Source of the DNA: Phocoena phocoena
Lineage: Eukaryota; Chordata; Mammalia; Artiodactyla; Phocoenidae
Reading direction: 5' to 3'
Length of the DNA: 64,000 nt
Assembly: GCF_963924675.1 (NCBI RefSeq)
Contig: NC_089223.1
Location: 11,172,881 to 11,236,880 of the forward strand
Both the position numbers and the translations under genes were made by a program. Each line of letters starts with the position of its first letter. Within the stretch, counting starts at the first letter, position 1. The notes below the pieces were generated by a model, which was not told where the DNA came from, did not search any database, and was given only the letters and a program-made list of their open reading frames with translations. Shown here piece by piece: positions 20,973 to 34,344 of this stretch.

Positions 20973-23438
20973 ATGGTAATAGGAACATACATATCGATAA
21001 TTACCTTAAATGTAAATGCTCCAACCAAAAGACATAGACTGGCTGAATGGATACAAAAACAAGACCCATATATATGCTGATCTCAAGAGACTCACTTCAG
21101 CCCTAGGGATACATACTGACTGAAAGTGAGGGGATGGAAAAAGATATTCCATGCAAATGGAAAAAAGAAAGCTGGAGTAGCAATCCTCATATCAGACAAA
21201 ATAGACTTTAAAACAAAGAGTATTACAAGAGAAGGAAGGACACTACATAATGATCAAGGGATCAAGCTAGGAAGAAGATATTAAAATTGTAAATATTTAT
21301 GCACACAATATAGGATCATCTCAATACATAAGGCAAATGCTAAAAGCTATACAAGAGGAAATCAAGAGTAACACAGTAATAGTGGGGGACTTTACCTCCC
21401 CACTTTCACCAATGAACAGACCAACCAAAATGAAAATAAATAAGGAAACACAAGCTTTAAATGACACAATAAACAAGATGGACTTAATTGATATTTATAG
21501 GACATTCCATCTAAAAACAACAGAAAACACTTTCTTCTCAAGTGCTCATGGAACATTCTCCAGGATAGTTCATATCTTGGGTCATAAATCAAGCCTTGGT
21601 AAATTTAAGAATATTGAAAATATATCAAGTATCTTTTCCAACCACAATGCTATGAGACTAGATTTCAAATACAGGAAAAAAGTTGTAAAAAATATGAACA
21701 TATGGAGGCTAAACAATATGCTATAAATAACCAAGAGATCACTGAAGAAATCAAAGAGGAAATCAAAACATACCTAGAAACAAATGACAATGAAAACACG
21801 ATGACCAAAAACGTATGGGGTGCAGCAAAAGCAATTCTAAAAGGGAAGTTTATAGCAATACAATCCTACCTCAAGAAACAAGAAACATCATAATTAAACA
21901 ACTTAACCTTCCACCAAAAGGAATTAAAGAAAGAAAAACAAAAAACCCAAAGTTAGCAGAAGGAAAGAAATCAAAAAGATCAAATCAGAAATAAATGAAA
22001 AAGAAAGGAAGGAAATGACAGCAAAGATCAATACAACTAAAAGCTGGTTCTTTAAGAAGATAAACAGAATTGATAAACCATTAGCCAGACTCATAAAGAA
22101 AAAAAGGGAGAAGACTAAAATCATCAGAATTAGAAATGAAAAACGAAAAGTAACAACTGACACTGCAGAAATACAACGGATCATGAGAGACTACTACAAG
22201 CAACTATATGCCAATAAAATGGACAACTTGGAAGAAATGGCAAAACTTCAGACTATACTACAAAGCTACAGTAATCAAGACAGTATGGTAGTGGCACAAA
22301 AACAGAAATATACATCAATGGAACAGTATAGAAAGCCCAGAGATAAACCCATGCACATATGGTCACCTTATCTTTGATAAAGGAGGCAAGAATATACAAT
22401 AGAGAAAAGACAGCCCCTTCAATAAGTGGTGCTGGGAAAACTGGACAGCTACATGTAAAAGAATGAAATTAGAACACTCCCTAACATCATACACAAAAAT
22501 AAACTCAAAATGGATTAAAGACCTAAATGTAAGGCAAGACACTAAAAAACTCTTAGAGGAAAACCTAGGCAGAACACTCTATGACATAAATCACAGCAAG
22601 ATCCTTTTGACCCACCTCCTAGAGAAATGGAAATAAAAACAGAAATAAATAAATGGGACCTAATGAAACTTAAGAGCTCTTGCACAGCAAAGGAAACCAT
22701 AAACAAGACGAAAAGACGACCCTCAGAATGGGAGAAAACATTTGCAAATTAAGCAACAAAGAATTAATCTACAAAATTTATAAGCAGCTCATGCAGTTCA
22801 ATAACAAAAAACCAAACAACCCAATCCAAAGTGGGCAGAAGATCTAAATGGACATTTCTCCAAAGAAGGTATAGAGATTGCCAACAAACCCATGAAAGGA
22901 TGCTCAACATCACTAATCATCAGAGAAATGCAAATCAAAATTACAATGAGGTATCACAACACACCAGTCACAATGGCCATCATCAAAAAATCTACAAACA
23001 ACAAATGCTGGAGAGGGTGTGGAGAAAACGGAACCCTCTTCCACTATTGGTGGGAATGTAAATTGATACAGCCACTATGGAGAACAGTATGGAGGTCCTT
23101 AAAAAACTAAAAATAGAACTACCATATGCCCAAGCAATCCCACTACTGGGCATATATCCTGAGAAAACCATAATTCAAAAAGTGTCATGTACCACATGTT
23201 CATTGCAGCACTACTTACAATAGCCAGGACATGGAAGCAACCTAAGTGTCCATCAACAGATGAATGGATAAAGAAGATGTGGCACATATATACAATGGAA
23301 TATTACTCAGCCATAAAAAGAAATGAAATTGAGTTAGTTGTAGTGAGGTGGATGGACCTAGAATCTGTTATACAGAGTGAAGTAAGTCAGAAAGAGAAAA
23401 ACAAATACAGTATGCTAACACATATATATGGAATCTAA
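20973..23438 (+). pseudogene. L1 ORF2 pseudogene (copy 3), lacking the RT core
   Basis: Starts ATGGTAATAGG. It has early stops (TGA after 'cccatatatatgc' where copy 1 reads LQETH), stops near 21120 and 21725, and frameshifts. At about 22238 the sequence jumps from 'gaagaaatgg' (copy 1 position ~5910) to 'acttcagactata' (copy 1 ~7242). The segment with SPGPDGF, GCPLSP and FADD is therefore missing. The C-terminus is readable ([18 protein letters not shown], where the fourth motif spacing is kept) and ends LTHIYGI at 23438. Confidence 0.9.
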
Positions 23439-23836
23439 AAAAAAAATTTTTATAATAAAAAAAAAATGGTTCTCAAGAACCTAGGGGCAGGACAGGAATA
23501 AAGACGTAGATGTAGAGAATGGACTTGAGGACACGGGGAGGAGGAAGGGTAAGCTGGCACAAAGTGAGAGTTTGGCATGGACATATATACGCTACCAGAT
23601 GTAAAATAGATAGCTATTGGAAGCAGCCGCATAGCACAGGGAGATCAGCTCAATGCTTTGTGACCATGTAGAGGTGTGGGATAGGGAGGTTGAGAGGGAG
23701 ACACAAGAGGTAGGAGATACGGGTATATATGTATACATATAGTTGGTTCACTTTGTTATAAAGCAGAAACTAACACACCATTTTAAAGCAATTATACCTC
23801 AATAACGATGTTAAAAAAAACTAACAGTGGGAAACT

Positions 23837-24778
23837 TCCCAACTTTTACAACAAAAGTAAAACATTGAAGAATTATCTGATTCATGAAAGAAGAATAATC
23901 TGCCAACAGTTAATTAAATAATGAATGAGATTTGTTGACATGATTTATCTGGGTTCATCGATAATAACTCCAAAGAGTGGCTCTTCTATCTGGGCTACTT
24001 TTACTCAGTACCCCTGGCCAAATAACTGCCTTTATTTGTCATAAAAAATCAAAAAGAGTCAAAAATTTTATGCTATATTTATTTTAACTGTGTTTATTGT
24101 TATCTATTAAATAACAATCTATCATTTTTATCTATAAGCATATTTCATATTATAATTTTTTTTAAATTCATGGCATCAATTTGAGTATTTATTCTTGCAA
24201 GTAACCGAAGCTATTGTAACTTGACATAGAAAGAGATATTATTTCATAATAAAAAGTCAGGAAGTTCATTGACAACTCAGATCCTTACATCTCTCTAATC
24301 TGCTGTCCTGAGCAACTGGCTTTTATCCTGAGGTTTTTCTGCCCATGTTCAAAGGACTGCTGTTCAAGGCATGAGGGTATACAGAGCCATGTCAAAAGAC
24401 AAAAACATCATTTTCCTCTGAAATTTCTTTTGATTGGGGAGTAACTTTTCAAACAACTCCTATCCCACATCTCATTGGCTATCCATAAAGCAATCATTAG
24501 CAGAAAGGAATGGGAAGGATGTCGGTTTCCAAATTCTCATGTAAGGAGCTTGGAAGTCACCACGCCACCCCAACAAATAAAAGCCTGAACAGATTGAAAA
24601 GTTATAACGCTTCTTGGATCCATAAGTGAGGAGAGGACACAGAATAAACCACTGCCCGCAACATTGGAGAGACAGGCAAGTAGAGGGAGTCTCAGCTTAC
24701 TGCAGAGACTGAGGAATGGAAACTTACTCAGGAACCAGTACATGGATGGAAAACCTGAAGTGTAACTAAAGAATTGCT
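23837..24778. other. Intergenic DNA, no recognised gene
   Basis: AT-rich. The part at about 24230-24720 may be a diverged interspersed repeat I cannot name. Confidence 0.4.
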
Positions 24779-25577
24779 AGAGGCGGTTCTAAGAGGGAAG
24801 TTTATAGCAATAAATGCCTATATTAAAAAAGAAGTTAGATCTTGAGTAAGCAACCTAACCTTACATGTTGCAGAATTAGGAAAAAAAGGAACAAACTAAG
24901 CTCAAAGTTAGCAGAAAGAAGAAAATAGTAACAATTAGAGAAGAAATAAATCAATTAAGAATATAAAAGCAATAGAAAAAAATCAGCAAAACTAAGAGTT
25001 GGGTTTTTGGAAAGATAAACAAAGTTGACAAACCCTTAACTAGACTAAGAAAAAAAGAAAAAGTACTCAAATAAATAAAAACAGAAATCAGAGGAGACAT
25101 TACAAGGGTTGCCTCAGAAATTCTTTAAAAAATCATAAGGAAGTATGATAAACAATGATGCAGTAACAAATTTTAAAATCTAGCAGAAACAGATCAATTT
25201 CTAGAAACATACAACCTACCAAAACTGAATAAAGAAGTAGAAAGCCTGAACAGACATTCATCAAATAAGGAGACTGAATCGGTTATCAAAAGCCTCTCAA
25301 CAAGGAAAAGCTCAGGACCAGATGGCTTCACCAGTGACATCTACAAAGCATTCAAAGAAGAATTAATATCAATTCTTTTTAAACTCTTCCAAAAATTAGA
25401 AGAGGAAACGATTCCAAACTCACTTTATGAGGCTAGCATCACCCCGGTACCAAAGCCAGACAAAGACATCACTAGTGAAGAAAACTACACACCAATATCC
25501 TTGATAGGCAGAAATGCAAAAATCCTCAATAAGATATTAGCAAGTTGAATTCAACAGCACATTAAATGGATTATGCC
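24779..25577 (+). mobile_element. Old L1 ORF2 fragment
   Basis: Translates in pieces to L1 ORF2 from after the endonuclease into the start of RT ('ggttctaagagggaagttta', 'aggaccagatggcttcacc', 'aatcctcaataagatatt'). Many frameshifts and stops. Both ends are truncated. More diverged from copy 1 than copies 2-4. Confidence 0.85.
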
Positions 25578-25792
25578 ATTTTTAAAGAAAGTCTTTAATT
25601 TTCTATGAATGAATTTACCTGCAATCACTGTTTCTCTCAAAATATTGAGAATTATGTATTTTCTCTTTTTTCATACTCTAACTTAAATACATACATACAT
25701 ACACATATACTAAGACTTTCTTTTTAATCACATTTTAAGCTTTGGTTTGGGAGTTAGCATTAAGAAAAATTATCTAAAACTTGGAAATTAGT
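25578..25792. other. Intergenic DNA between two L1 pieces
   Basis: Not L1-like; a (CATA)n run lies near 25690-25710. Confidence 0.5.
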
Positions 25793-25908
25793 GTGATGAA
25801 TTGGGAGATTGGAACTGACATATATACACTAATATGTATAAAATGGATAACTAATAAGAACTTGCTGTATAAATAAAATAAAATGAAATTCAAAAATTCA
25901 AAAAAAAA
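25793..25908 (+). mobile_element. L1 3' UTR-only insertion (copy-2 type)
   Basis: 'gaattgggagattggaactgacatatatacactaatatgtataaaatggataac' plus an A-rich tail is the same 3' end type as copy 2. A weak 6-bp duplication GAAATT may flank it (25784-25789 and 25909-25914). A very short, strongly 5'-truncated insertion. Confidence 0.75.
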
Positions 25909-25914
25909 GAAATT

Positions 25915-28698
25915 TCATCATATGATTTCAATATGATGCTGGTACATTGTTTAATAGGATCACACAAAGGATATTTAATTCCCAGGGGAATGTACTATTT
26001 TTTCACCTTGCTAGTTATTATGAATTTATGACCTCAGAGTATTTGCAGTTACATGCTAAGTTGTTGACCTTGTCTGGTAGAGATTTTTTTTTCTGGTAAA
26101 TACCCCCCCGAAAGGTTTTATTGCCCTGCAGGATATTAACTCTCCCATTAAACTTATTTCAACTCTGTAATACATAATCTTTGTTTTTCTAATTCTAATT
26201 TGGACAGCTTTTCTACATTTCTAGTTTTCTCATTTATGTGTTGAATAAAATCTCTGAAATGTGATCATTCTATATTTGCATGAGAGTCATGTTTTAAAAT
26301 TTTTAACAATTGTGCTTTGATATTGGAGCGCAAAATAAGAAAATCACTGATAATGACTTTCATCTTTGCCATATGTCTTTAATCATTCAGAATCACTAAG
26401 CTTAGTGATGTATTGAGGTATATAGTAAATGAGTTATGATCCAAGAAGCTACTTAATGTAGTCAAGAAGTTGTTACTGTGCCCAGGTGTAAAAATAATAT
26501 TTATAATGCTTGTGTGAAAGAGATTGAACCCTATTTTGATTCTACTTGATGTCAAGGGGTTCCAATAATAACTTAGAATTTATTTTTTAATTTAGAAAAC
26601 TGAGAAAGAATGTGAATAACCATATTTTAACTGGAAATTCATCTCCAAGATATTAACCTGCCCTACTGAGACAGAAGTTAAAGGTAGAAAAAATTAAGTT
26701 GCCAAAGGGAAAATCTGAAATACCTGTCATTTCTTCAGTGAAATGGGTTTTGCTGGGTAAAATATTTTAAGGATATTTTCAAAATGAGATATGATTATTT
26801 TATTGTATATTTCTGTTAAATTTCTCCCATGAAGTTTGTCTCCTGGTACAGTTCAGTGCACTAAAGAAATAATTTATCTCTTAATTTCTAAGCTTTTAAC
26901 AATACAAAAACAATTTGGTTTTACTTTTACTTATCTATGTCTTTAATTTCAAGCATTATTTGTGAGAAAATGAATTGGAAACAGATAAAAATGTTTCACT
27001 TGTTTCATCAGGTGCTCAGTTTTCTACTTCCTATTAAAAGACAAAGCTTTGAAACAAAATTTTTCTTTCAGAAGTGTCAAAATAGGCTATGAAAAGCTAT
27101 ATGATCTTTAACTCCCAGAATCTGCATTTTTATACTTCATGTTTCATGGTGTTTAAAAGAAAATTATTTTATAATGTTAAAAGAGAGAGAGTATACAATC
27201 TCTTAACCTAAAAAAGAAACTTAACCTAAAAAAGAAAATCTCATAGTCTTTTTATTTGTATATATTTGCCCTAACACTTTCAAGATTCAATTATTTGACA
27301 TCCTCCTCCTAAAGGCAATCAGTTCAAACAGGAAAGAAAAATAACACAAAGTCATCTTGGAATATGTATTCTTTGTTCTATTCTAGATTATGAAAACAGA
27401 AGAACAAGTTCATATTTTGATGAGATCTCAAAATTCACAGCCATAGAGCAAAAGTAGTAAAGCATCTGCATAGTTATGCTGAAAGTATATCCATTTTGCT
27501 CCTTCAACAATTTGTACAATACAATTACAAAGTTAAGGAAGAATAGTAAGAAATAATTTATAAATGAAAATCATAGCCATTGATAAGTTTATTAAAATAA
27601 TTACTTTGTCTTAAATCAAATATGTAAAATCATTGAAACAATCTAAAATTCCAACAATTTAAAAAACTAAAACTGCGACACACTTTTTGATAAATACTAA
27701 CAAGTATTAAGAAGGAACCATAAAGACTTCTTGAAAAATAAGAAATTTGCATTTGCAGTAAAGTATGGGTAATCCAAATAGCTTATTTTTTACCCAGTTT
27801 CCTGAGTAAACCTTTATCTATAACTTTAGGATACACTAGAGGGAATGCCAGAATAGACTTTTAATGGAATTCACAAGAGAAAAGTCATGGGTCTGGTCTT
27901 AAATCAATTATGGTCATATAATTTGCTTGAAATTAGAATAATTTTATACTGAGAGAAAGACAGAGATTGTTCTAACTTTATGTTTTACATCCAGTTTATA
28001 TTCATCTCTTACCTAATTTTCTTCTGTTTGACTGGTTCTATTGACAACCCCAGTCCCAAGGTTATTAATCTCAATAGTGTCAAGAATTTTTGTTTGTTAT
28101 GCTTTCTTTTTTCACAGTATAATCTTGTTTGTCTTCTTATAACAGCAATAAATTCTTGACTTATACTTGCAGCGGTGAATTAAAATTTAGTGCGCCCTCT
28201 TTCAAATTAATCTCTGCATGCAGCTCTTCTATTCTATCTCGATTTCCATAACTGTCTCCTTCTAATTCCTTTACTATGCCTAACCTGATTTGACCCCCAA
28301 CCTTATTAAGCTTTTTAACTAGTTGTCCAATCAATAAGTAATCTCAAAATTACAGCTATACAAAATTTTTAACAGACAATATCATCTTTTGACTTCTTTT
28401 TAAACTTAGCATGTCATTCTAGAATCTGAGAACATTGTTTTCATTTGTGTCTTAGTCTGCGGCATACTGTTGAATATATGGCCAATTATATTTGTCTGGA
28501 AAAATTTTAAAGTATGATTTAAATTGAAAGTGTGATAATTAAATAAGTACAATTTTATGCACAATAACCCACAAAATATTAAGTTAGTTAGTATCATCAT
28601 TAGGTCACAAACCCAATCTTATGAGTCAAACCCAAAGTTGTTCCCCATATGCCACATGCTGATTTCCTTAGCAACTTACTTACAACTCAAAATGCAAC
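25915..28698. other. AT-rich intergenic DNA, nothing recognised
   Basis: About 2.8 kb without open frames of note, CpG-rich sequence or recognisable repeat cores. Confidence 0.5.
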
Positions 28699-28843
28699 CT
28701 TGGGCCAGCAGCATTCTCATAATGTAGATGTTTTCTGAGAAATGCTGAATCTCGGGTCACAGTTTAGAACAACTGAAAAAAAGTCATATTTTAACAAGAT
28801 TGTTAGATGATTCGTAAGTGGAGTAAAGTTTGAAAAGCACTAT
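28699..28843 (+). mobile_element. MER5A-like DNA transposon fragment
   Basis: 'gggccagcagcattctcat..tgctgaatctcgggtcac..ttttaacaagattgttagatgattc..gtttgaaaagcact' follows the order of MER5A, a non-autonomous hAT element (..ccagcagcatcagcat..tctcgggcccca..ttttaacaagccctccaggtgattc..gagaaccact). Confidence 0.65.
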
Positions 28844-29013
28844 TAATACATTTCACATGTAAGCTAGAGTGAAACTTATCTTTCTTACTTAAATTTCAGA
28901 TCTAGCACACTGGTTTTTTTTTTGGTGGGGGGTACAAATAAACTGCCTTCCAATTCAGGGAAAAAAAAACAACTTCTGTCTTATAACTCCTTTTATCCAA
29001 GCTTTTCTGAAAC

Positions 29014-29235
29014 TTACTCATTCATATTCATTTATTCTCAAATAATCATTGAGACTCTACAATGAGCCAGTCATTATTCTAGGTTCTGGGGATTCCATAG
29101 TGATAACAAGACAAAAATTTACCCTCATAGAAATTATACTATAGATGAGGTAGGTAAACAATAAACAAGATTAATAACTAAAATACACAGTGGGTTAAAT
29201 GTAAAGAAGAGCTAAGAAGAATAGCAAAGCAGTAA
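29014..29235 (-). mobile_element. L2 3' end, antisense
   Basis: 'attcatttattctcaaataatcattgagactctacaatgagccagtcattattctaggttctggggattcc' parallels the reverse complement of the L2 3' end (attcaacaaatatttattgagcacctactatgtgccag..). Confidence 0.65.
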
Positions 29236-32200
29236 ATAAAAGTGGGGACTGTCAACGTGAGGTTAGGGTTACAAATTTAGAAAATGTTGTCAGCAATTTT
29301 GAACTAAATGTTTTCTTTGAAAGTACATTTATTTTTTAATGTCCTCAACTCTTATCTCTGTGCGGAAAGCACACAAGCCTAATCTTCAGCCTTAATTTCT
29401 CACTGGTGTGCTGGTTCCAAATACATTACAGTCTATGCAGAAATTCTCTAACAATTTAATATCATAGATTTATTATTATCAAATTACTATTCTGATGTCA
29501 GTTTGAGGCTCTCTTGAGCTTGATATTCTTCCCTCAATCCCTCCCCAAGCCCACGCCTTGGGAAACCTTCATGAACTTTTTGTGCAAATTAACAAAATTC
29601 ATTCTCCAAAGATCTCTTTAACTTTAGTGTATCTCTGGCTTGCATAAATCCAAATCTCTAGCTCAACTCTTCTTTAAGTCCTATAAAAAACTGTCTTAGA
29701 TAACAGCATTAGTGGATAATGTAGACTTTATAGAAGATTCCATAGTCGAGATAGAGGAGGATGTTTGCATTACAGTCATAGGTTGGGCTCCCCAAAATGG
29801 AGATTTTTGTGCAAACTGTTTATTGGAGAGGGCTATCATGAACCACACCAGAATCGCAGTGACAAAGAAGGACTGGAAAGAGGAAGAAGTTGAATTGTGA
29901 TGATTAGGTTGCAAAAAAGACCTTAAGCAACGGGAGTGGAGAAAGAGTTTCAAAGCCAAAATGGCCCTTTGGAGATGTCCATAATTGATGCAAGACATCT
30001 ATACTCCTGTGTTAAACAGTCATCTTCTCTATCTCTGCTAAAGGATCTTCTGTAACATTTATTGTCCTGATGCCACTTGTGTGATATGAGGTCCTCCAAG
30101 ATAGACGCCAAGATAGGATAGCTATGCAAGAGATTTAATATGGCAATGTCTATGAGAGAAAATTAGAAAGGAGTAAAGAGGAGGCAGGGAGAGCTATCAG
30201 ACTATGATGAAGATTTAATCCCAAGAGAGTGAGAAAAAAAGAAGGAAGACTGGGTGGAAGTGTCTCAGGCACAGTGCAATTCTAATAAAGTTTTGCAAGG
30301 CTGTCAGGGAGTCCTTGAGTCAAAGTTGCTTGCCAGAGGAGTCCTGCACTTCTCAGGGATGCGTCTGATTTACTATCCTTATTGGCTGAGTGTAGGCCAA
30401 AGGAAGGATGCACTTAATTTTAGAGCTCAGATCATTAATTCTCCCAGCAGTCAGAGAATTGAGAGGCATATTCTCATAACTCATACAATAAGGTTCTAGA
30501 GCTGCTACTACAAAATGAGGGTGTGGAGAAATACGTCTGGAGTGTGGGTGATTCACTGGGATACCTCAATATTTCTATACTTCTAATGAGAGTAAATGAG
30601 CTTTTATAGTGATCATGGACTGATAATGACAATGTAGCTGGAGGCTTAGAAACCTCAGGAGTGAAGATCTGTGTCACCCTAATGCAATGGAACTAAAACA
30701 GTAGAAATAAATGCTCACTAGGTTGATGGGTATCTAAAATGGGAGTTAGAGAAAGGTGTTAAATATCAATTATGGCCTCTATTTGTAGTAGCAGACAGAT
30801 CTTACTAACCTTTTTATTTCATGCTTTTATTTTAGACATTGAGAACAGCCATCATTTTTAAATGCCTGTCACAGTCACAGAGTAGACTCAATATTGGACA
30901 CAAGCATATTTGAGCACTGCAAGAAGTAGATATTAGTGGATTCTATTTGGATAAAGCATTCCATATTCCCTTGGCTCAGCTCTGAGTTCACCTGAAACTG
31001 TGGAGAACAGATATTGTGCTTCCCTATTCCTCAATGAGACAATTCTGAGGCACAACCAACATGCTATCTCAGAGGGTGCCCAGCAGAATTGAGCCCCACT
31101 ACCCACTCATTAACACACCCTATATTGGCTGTTTCTTTTTTGTAGTATAATTTCCCCTACTCCCTCATTTTTATTTCTTTGATTCACATACTAAATGCAT
31201 ACCTGCAATCCAAGTTTTTATCTCATGTCTGCTTTGGGGTGAACCCCAAACTAAGACAATAAGGAAACTAGGCATTTGTTCCTAAATGTCAGGAAGCTTT
31301 TAAAATAGCATTTGCTATATTGGTCCTAGTTCTAGACATTTTTACAACTTTTCAGAAATATAGCTGGAAAACTGCAATTGTTCAATACTCCAATGATCTC
31401 AGAATACTAATAACAAAATCACCTCCTATATGGAAGAAAACATTTAACCTCATGATTTTATTATGGTTGGAAACTGTAAAGTATATTATTTTTCATTCTT
31501 AATGTAATCGTTATTTTGGTAGTTGCGAAGAGACTTGGCACACACACAAAAAACTCAAACCATTTGAATCTATTCTCTTCTGGTCAAAACAAGTTAAATA
31601 GATTCAAAAAAGCATGTAGACCTGGTTCTTTAATTCAAAGAAAAAACTTTACTAAGGATGTTGAAATGCATTTATGAAATTAGGTATAGATTATAAAATG
31701 TATAATTTAATACAATAAACTATCAGTAAGTTAATTATTTGATTTTTCATGTGCTAGCTAGAAGGTAGGTGACTCAAAGTCTTAAGTGAAGAAGGAAAGA
31801 GCAATATATTTCTTCTTTTTTTCTGTTGTGATTCAAAGTATAAAGACTGAGAAATAGGATATTGGAATATGGGTCACTACATAGAAAACTTTAGTAAGGA
31901 GTGGTGCAGCTAATAAAGAAAAGACCTTTTCTCCAATGCCTCTTCATAAAGCCATGATGATGTTTAGGTGCTTATCTATGGTTTACCATATGTTTGCTTT
32001 AGCAAACAGCTTGTTTTGTTTTGTTTGATTTCATTTGGTTTGGTTTGATTTTGAAGGGAAAGGAGAATTGAAGTTTGAATACCTCACCAAATTTCAGACC
32101 TGACTAACATTTACATTGCAAGTTCAAAACTCTACATTTCATTAAATAAAATAAGTAACAGTTAAAAGTTGGAGCATGATGAAACTTTGATAACTTTTTT

Positions 32201-33273
32201 CCATATTATACTTTTATGTCTATAATCACTTGCAAAATATCTTTGATTAAAAATATCATTTTCATAATAAGTCATTTTTTACTGTAAAGTTATGTGGATG
32301 TACATGCTCTGAAACCCAACTGGCCAGACATGAAAGAAAAACCCATTTACAGTTTATTGTATCCAGTAGAACACCATTACGAAAGGACAAACTATAGATA
32401 TGAACCCCTAGGAGAAATTAACTAGACTAGAGGCATGCTTTAAAATTACAATTTTATTTCAGAGAAAGCAAATATAAACATTTCCAGTACAAAGGTTCAA
32501 AGTTTAAATATTCTACTGACTTTTTTATGTAACAAGATCAGAAATTATATTGCATAATTTTAAATAAACATATATAATAAGAAAATAATGCTTCTATTTT
32601 TTCTCATTCATTCAATGTATATATCCCTATGGTGGGACTAAGCCAAATGTTAATTTACACGCTTTATTTTTTCCTTCCTAAAAACAACAGCGCCTTTACT
32701 GTAAATTCCTATGGTAATGATGCAGTCCTAAAGTAGATTCTTTTGAAGGCACAGTTTTCAAGAAATTCTATTCATGCCACATTCTTAAGAATCAGCAACT
32801 GTGTGAAATGAATATTCAAAGACGGTACAAATCTCTGTACACTACTTCTGCAAGGCTGGTTGAGTGCCCTGTTAAAGTAAGCAGAGTTCCCAATGCTAGA
32901 GTATAAATTCAAGCCATCTAAGAAATTTTACACAGATGAGGCCCACTAACTTCAGGGAAATCTAGGCAAAGTAAGATTCAAAGAACTAAAACATCAAAAT
33001 AGTTACATTTCAATAGCATCTCTCTCATGGCTGAGTGGTTTCTTTTAAACTGAAATATTCAAGACATTTTGAGTTAGAGAAAATCATAGCTTGAGACAAT
33101 ATTTTACTGAGGCTTAGGAAGATATTTTTGATTCCATGTTATATTATAAAGAAAAATGCTAGATAAATAAAATGAAAGACTAGTCTGAATCTCATCAATC
33201 TCATAAATCAGAAATTTGAGCATTCTGTATTAAAATAGCACTTCAAGTCACACAGCAACAATACATTTCTTTG
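29236..33273. other. Intergenic DNA, possible unnamed old repeats
   Basis: No host gene seen. The part near 30090-30470 ('gggagtccttgagtcaaagttgcttgccagaggagtcctg') looks like an old interspersed repeat whose family I cannot name. A (TTTG)-rich stretch lies at 32010-32050. An 'aaccccaaactaagac' phrase at about 31240 also looks repeat-derived. The rest is AT-rich and unassigned. Confidence 0.35.
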
Positions 33274-33286
33274 CCAAGCCTTTTTA

Positions 33287-33479
33287 TTTTTTTAAACTTT
33301 AAAAAAATTTTTAACTTATTTGTTAAATACTTATTTCTTTAATTTTTTAAAATTTATTTTTATTTATTTTAAATTTTTTTTAATTTTTATTTTTGGTTGT
33401 ACAGCGCAGCCTGTGGGATCTTAGTTCTCCTGCAGTGGAAGCATGAAGTCTTAACCACCGGACCGCCAGGGAAGTCTCC
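33287..33479 (-). mobile_element. Short CHR-related SINE, antisense, with very long A/T-rich tail
   Basis: The reverse complement starts 'gacttccctggcggtccggtggttaagact' and ends 'aagatcccacaggctgcgctgtacaaccaaaaataaaaatt', then continues in ~100 bp of A/T-rich tail. Perfect 13-bp target-site duplication CCAAGCCTTTTTA at 33274-33286 and 33478-33490. Confidence 0.85.
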
Positions 33480-33505
33480 AAGCCTTTTTAAAAATAAAAA
33501 AAGCT

Positions 33506-33716
33506 GGGCTTCCCTGGTGACGTAGTGGTTGAGAGTCCGCCTGCCGATGCAGTGACACGGGTTCGTGCCCCGGTCCGGGAGGATCCCACATGCCACGGAG
33601 CGGCTGGGCCCGTGAGCCATGGCCGCTGGGCCTGCGTGTCCAGAGCCTGTGCTCCGCAACGGGAGAGACCACAACAGTGAGAGGCCCGCATGCTGCAAAA
33701 TAAATAAATAAATAAG
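33506..33716 (+). mobile_element. Short CHR SINE
   Basis: Standard head (GGGCTTCCCTGGTGACGTAG; the A box is altered at two CpG bases), B box GGTTCGTGCC, ~190-bp body, tail AAAATAAATAAATAAATAAG. Its target-site duplication is not clear. It lies 16 bp beyond the duplication of the antisense SINE before it. Confidence 0.9.
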
Positions 33717-34344
33717 AAAAAACTTAAGAAATTCATAAAATTCTCTGATGGAAATATGAAAACCACTAAAAAAGGAACTCACATAATATATACAAATAAA
33801 TAAAAGTATTTGATAATGTATTTTCATAGATGGGTCTTTACTTCTGTAAATGAGCTGCCAAATTCATCTTGAGAGTCTCAAAACTATTTCTATATTTAAA
33901 GGAAATGTTTTCCTTTTTCATTTTCACAGGTAGGATATCTACTATTCTTATGGTGAGAGATTGCCAGAAAAATATACAGCATGGGAATCAAGTGGTGGAT
34001 TTATTTTACCAAAATACTTCATTAAAACATTAAACCAAATATTGCCGTAGGTATATTTTACCCTACCCCACAAAAAAAGGAATAATATATATCATAAAGT
34101 AATAATATACATTTATTGCATAATACATAATTGTATAACAGAGTTTGGTGCCCTAATTAGTGGATAGCACAGAAAGCCAATAAATCAATTGGGAGAGTTT
34201 TCTTTTATAGCTGCGCATCCTATATATATTGTTATAGGGATTTTTGGATTTTCCCCACCAGCTATTTAGATTTAATTTTACAAAGCTAGACAGCATTAGA
34301 TTGCTATTTTGGAAAGCCTATGCCTTCAATTCCAGTAAGCAAAC
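33717..34344. other. AT-rich intergenic DNA, nothing recognised
   Basis: No gene or named repeat. Confidence 0.5.

Larger units (their letters stand above)
19296..23820 (+). mobile_element. 5'-truncated LINE-1 (copy 3) with SINE insertion and RT-core deletion
   Basis: Begins in the 5' UTR ('tgtggctgacagggtcttggtgctc', parallel to copy 1 near 3179), continues through ORF1 and ORF2 remnants and ends with the copy-1-type 3' UTR. Its polyadenylation signal is AATAAC, followed by a short A-run. A SINE interrupts it at 19733-19954. ORF2 has lost about 1.33 kb. Confidence 0.9.

Noticed and set aside
29696..29998. 100-aa frame in unique DNA, checked as a possible host exon
   Set aside because: No recognisable domain, no convincing splice sites in context, and an overlapping opposite frame of 62 aa.
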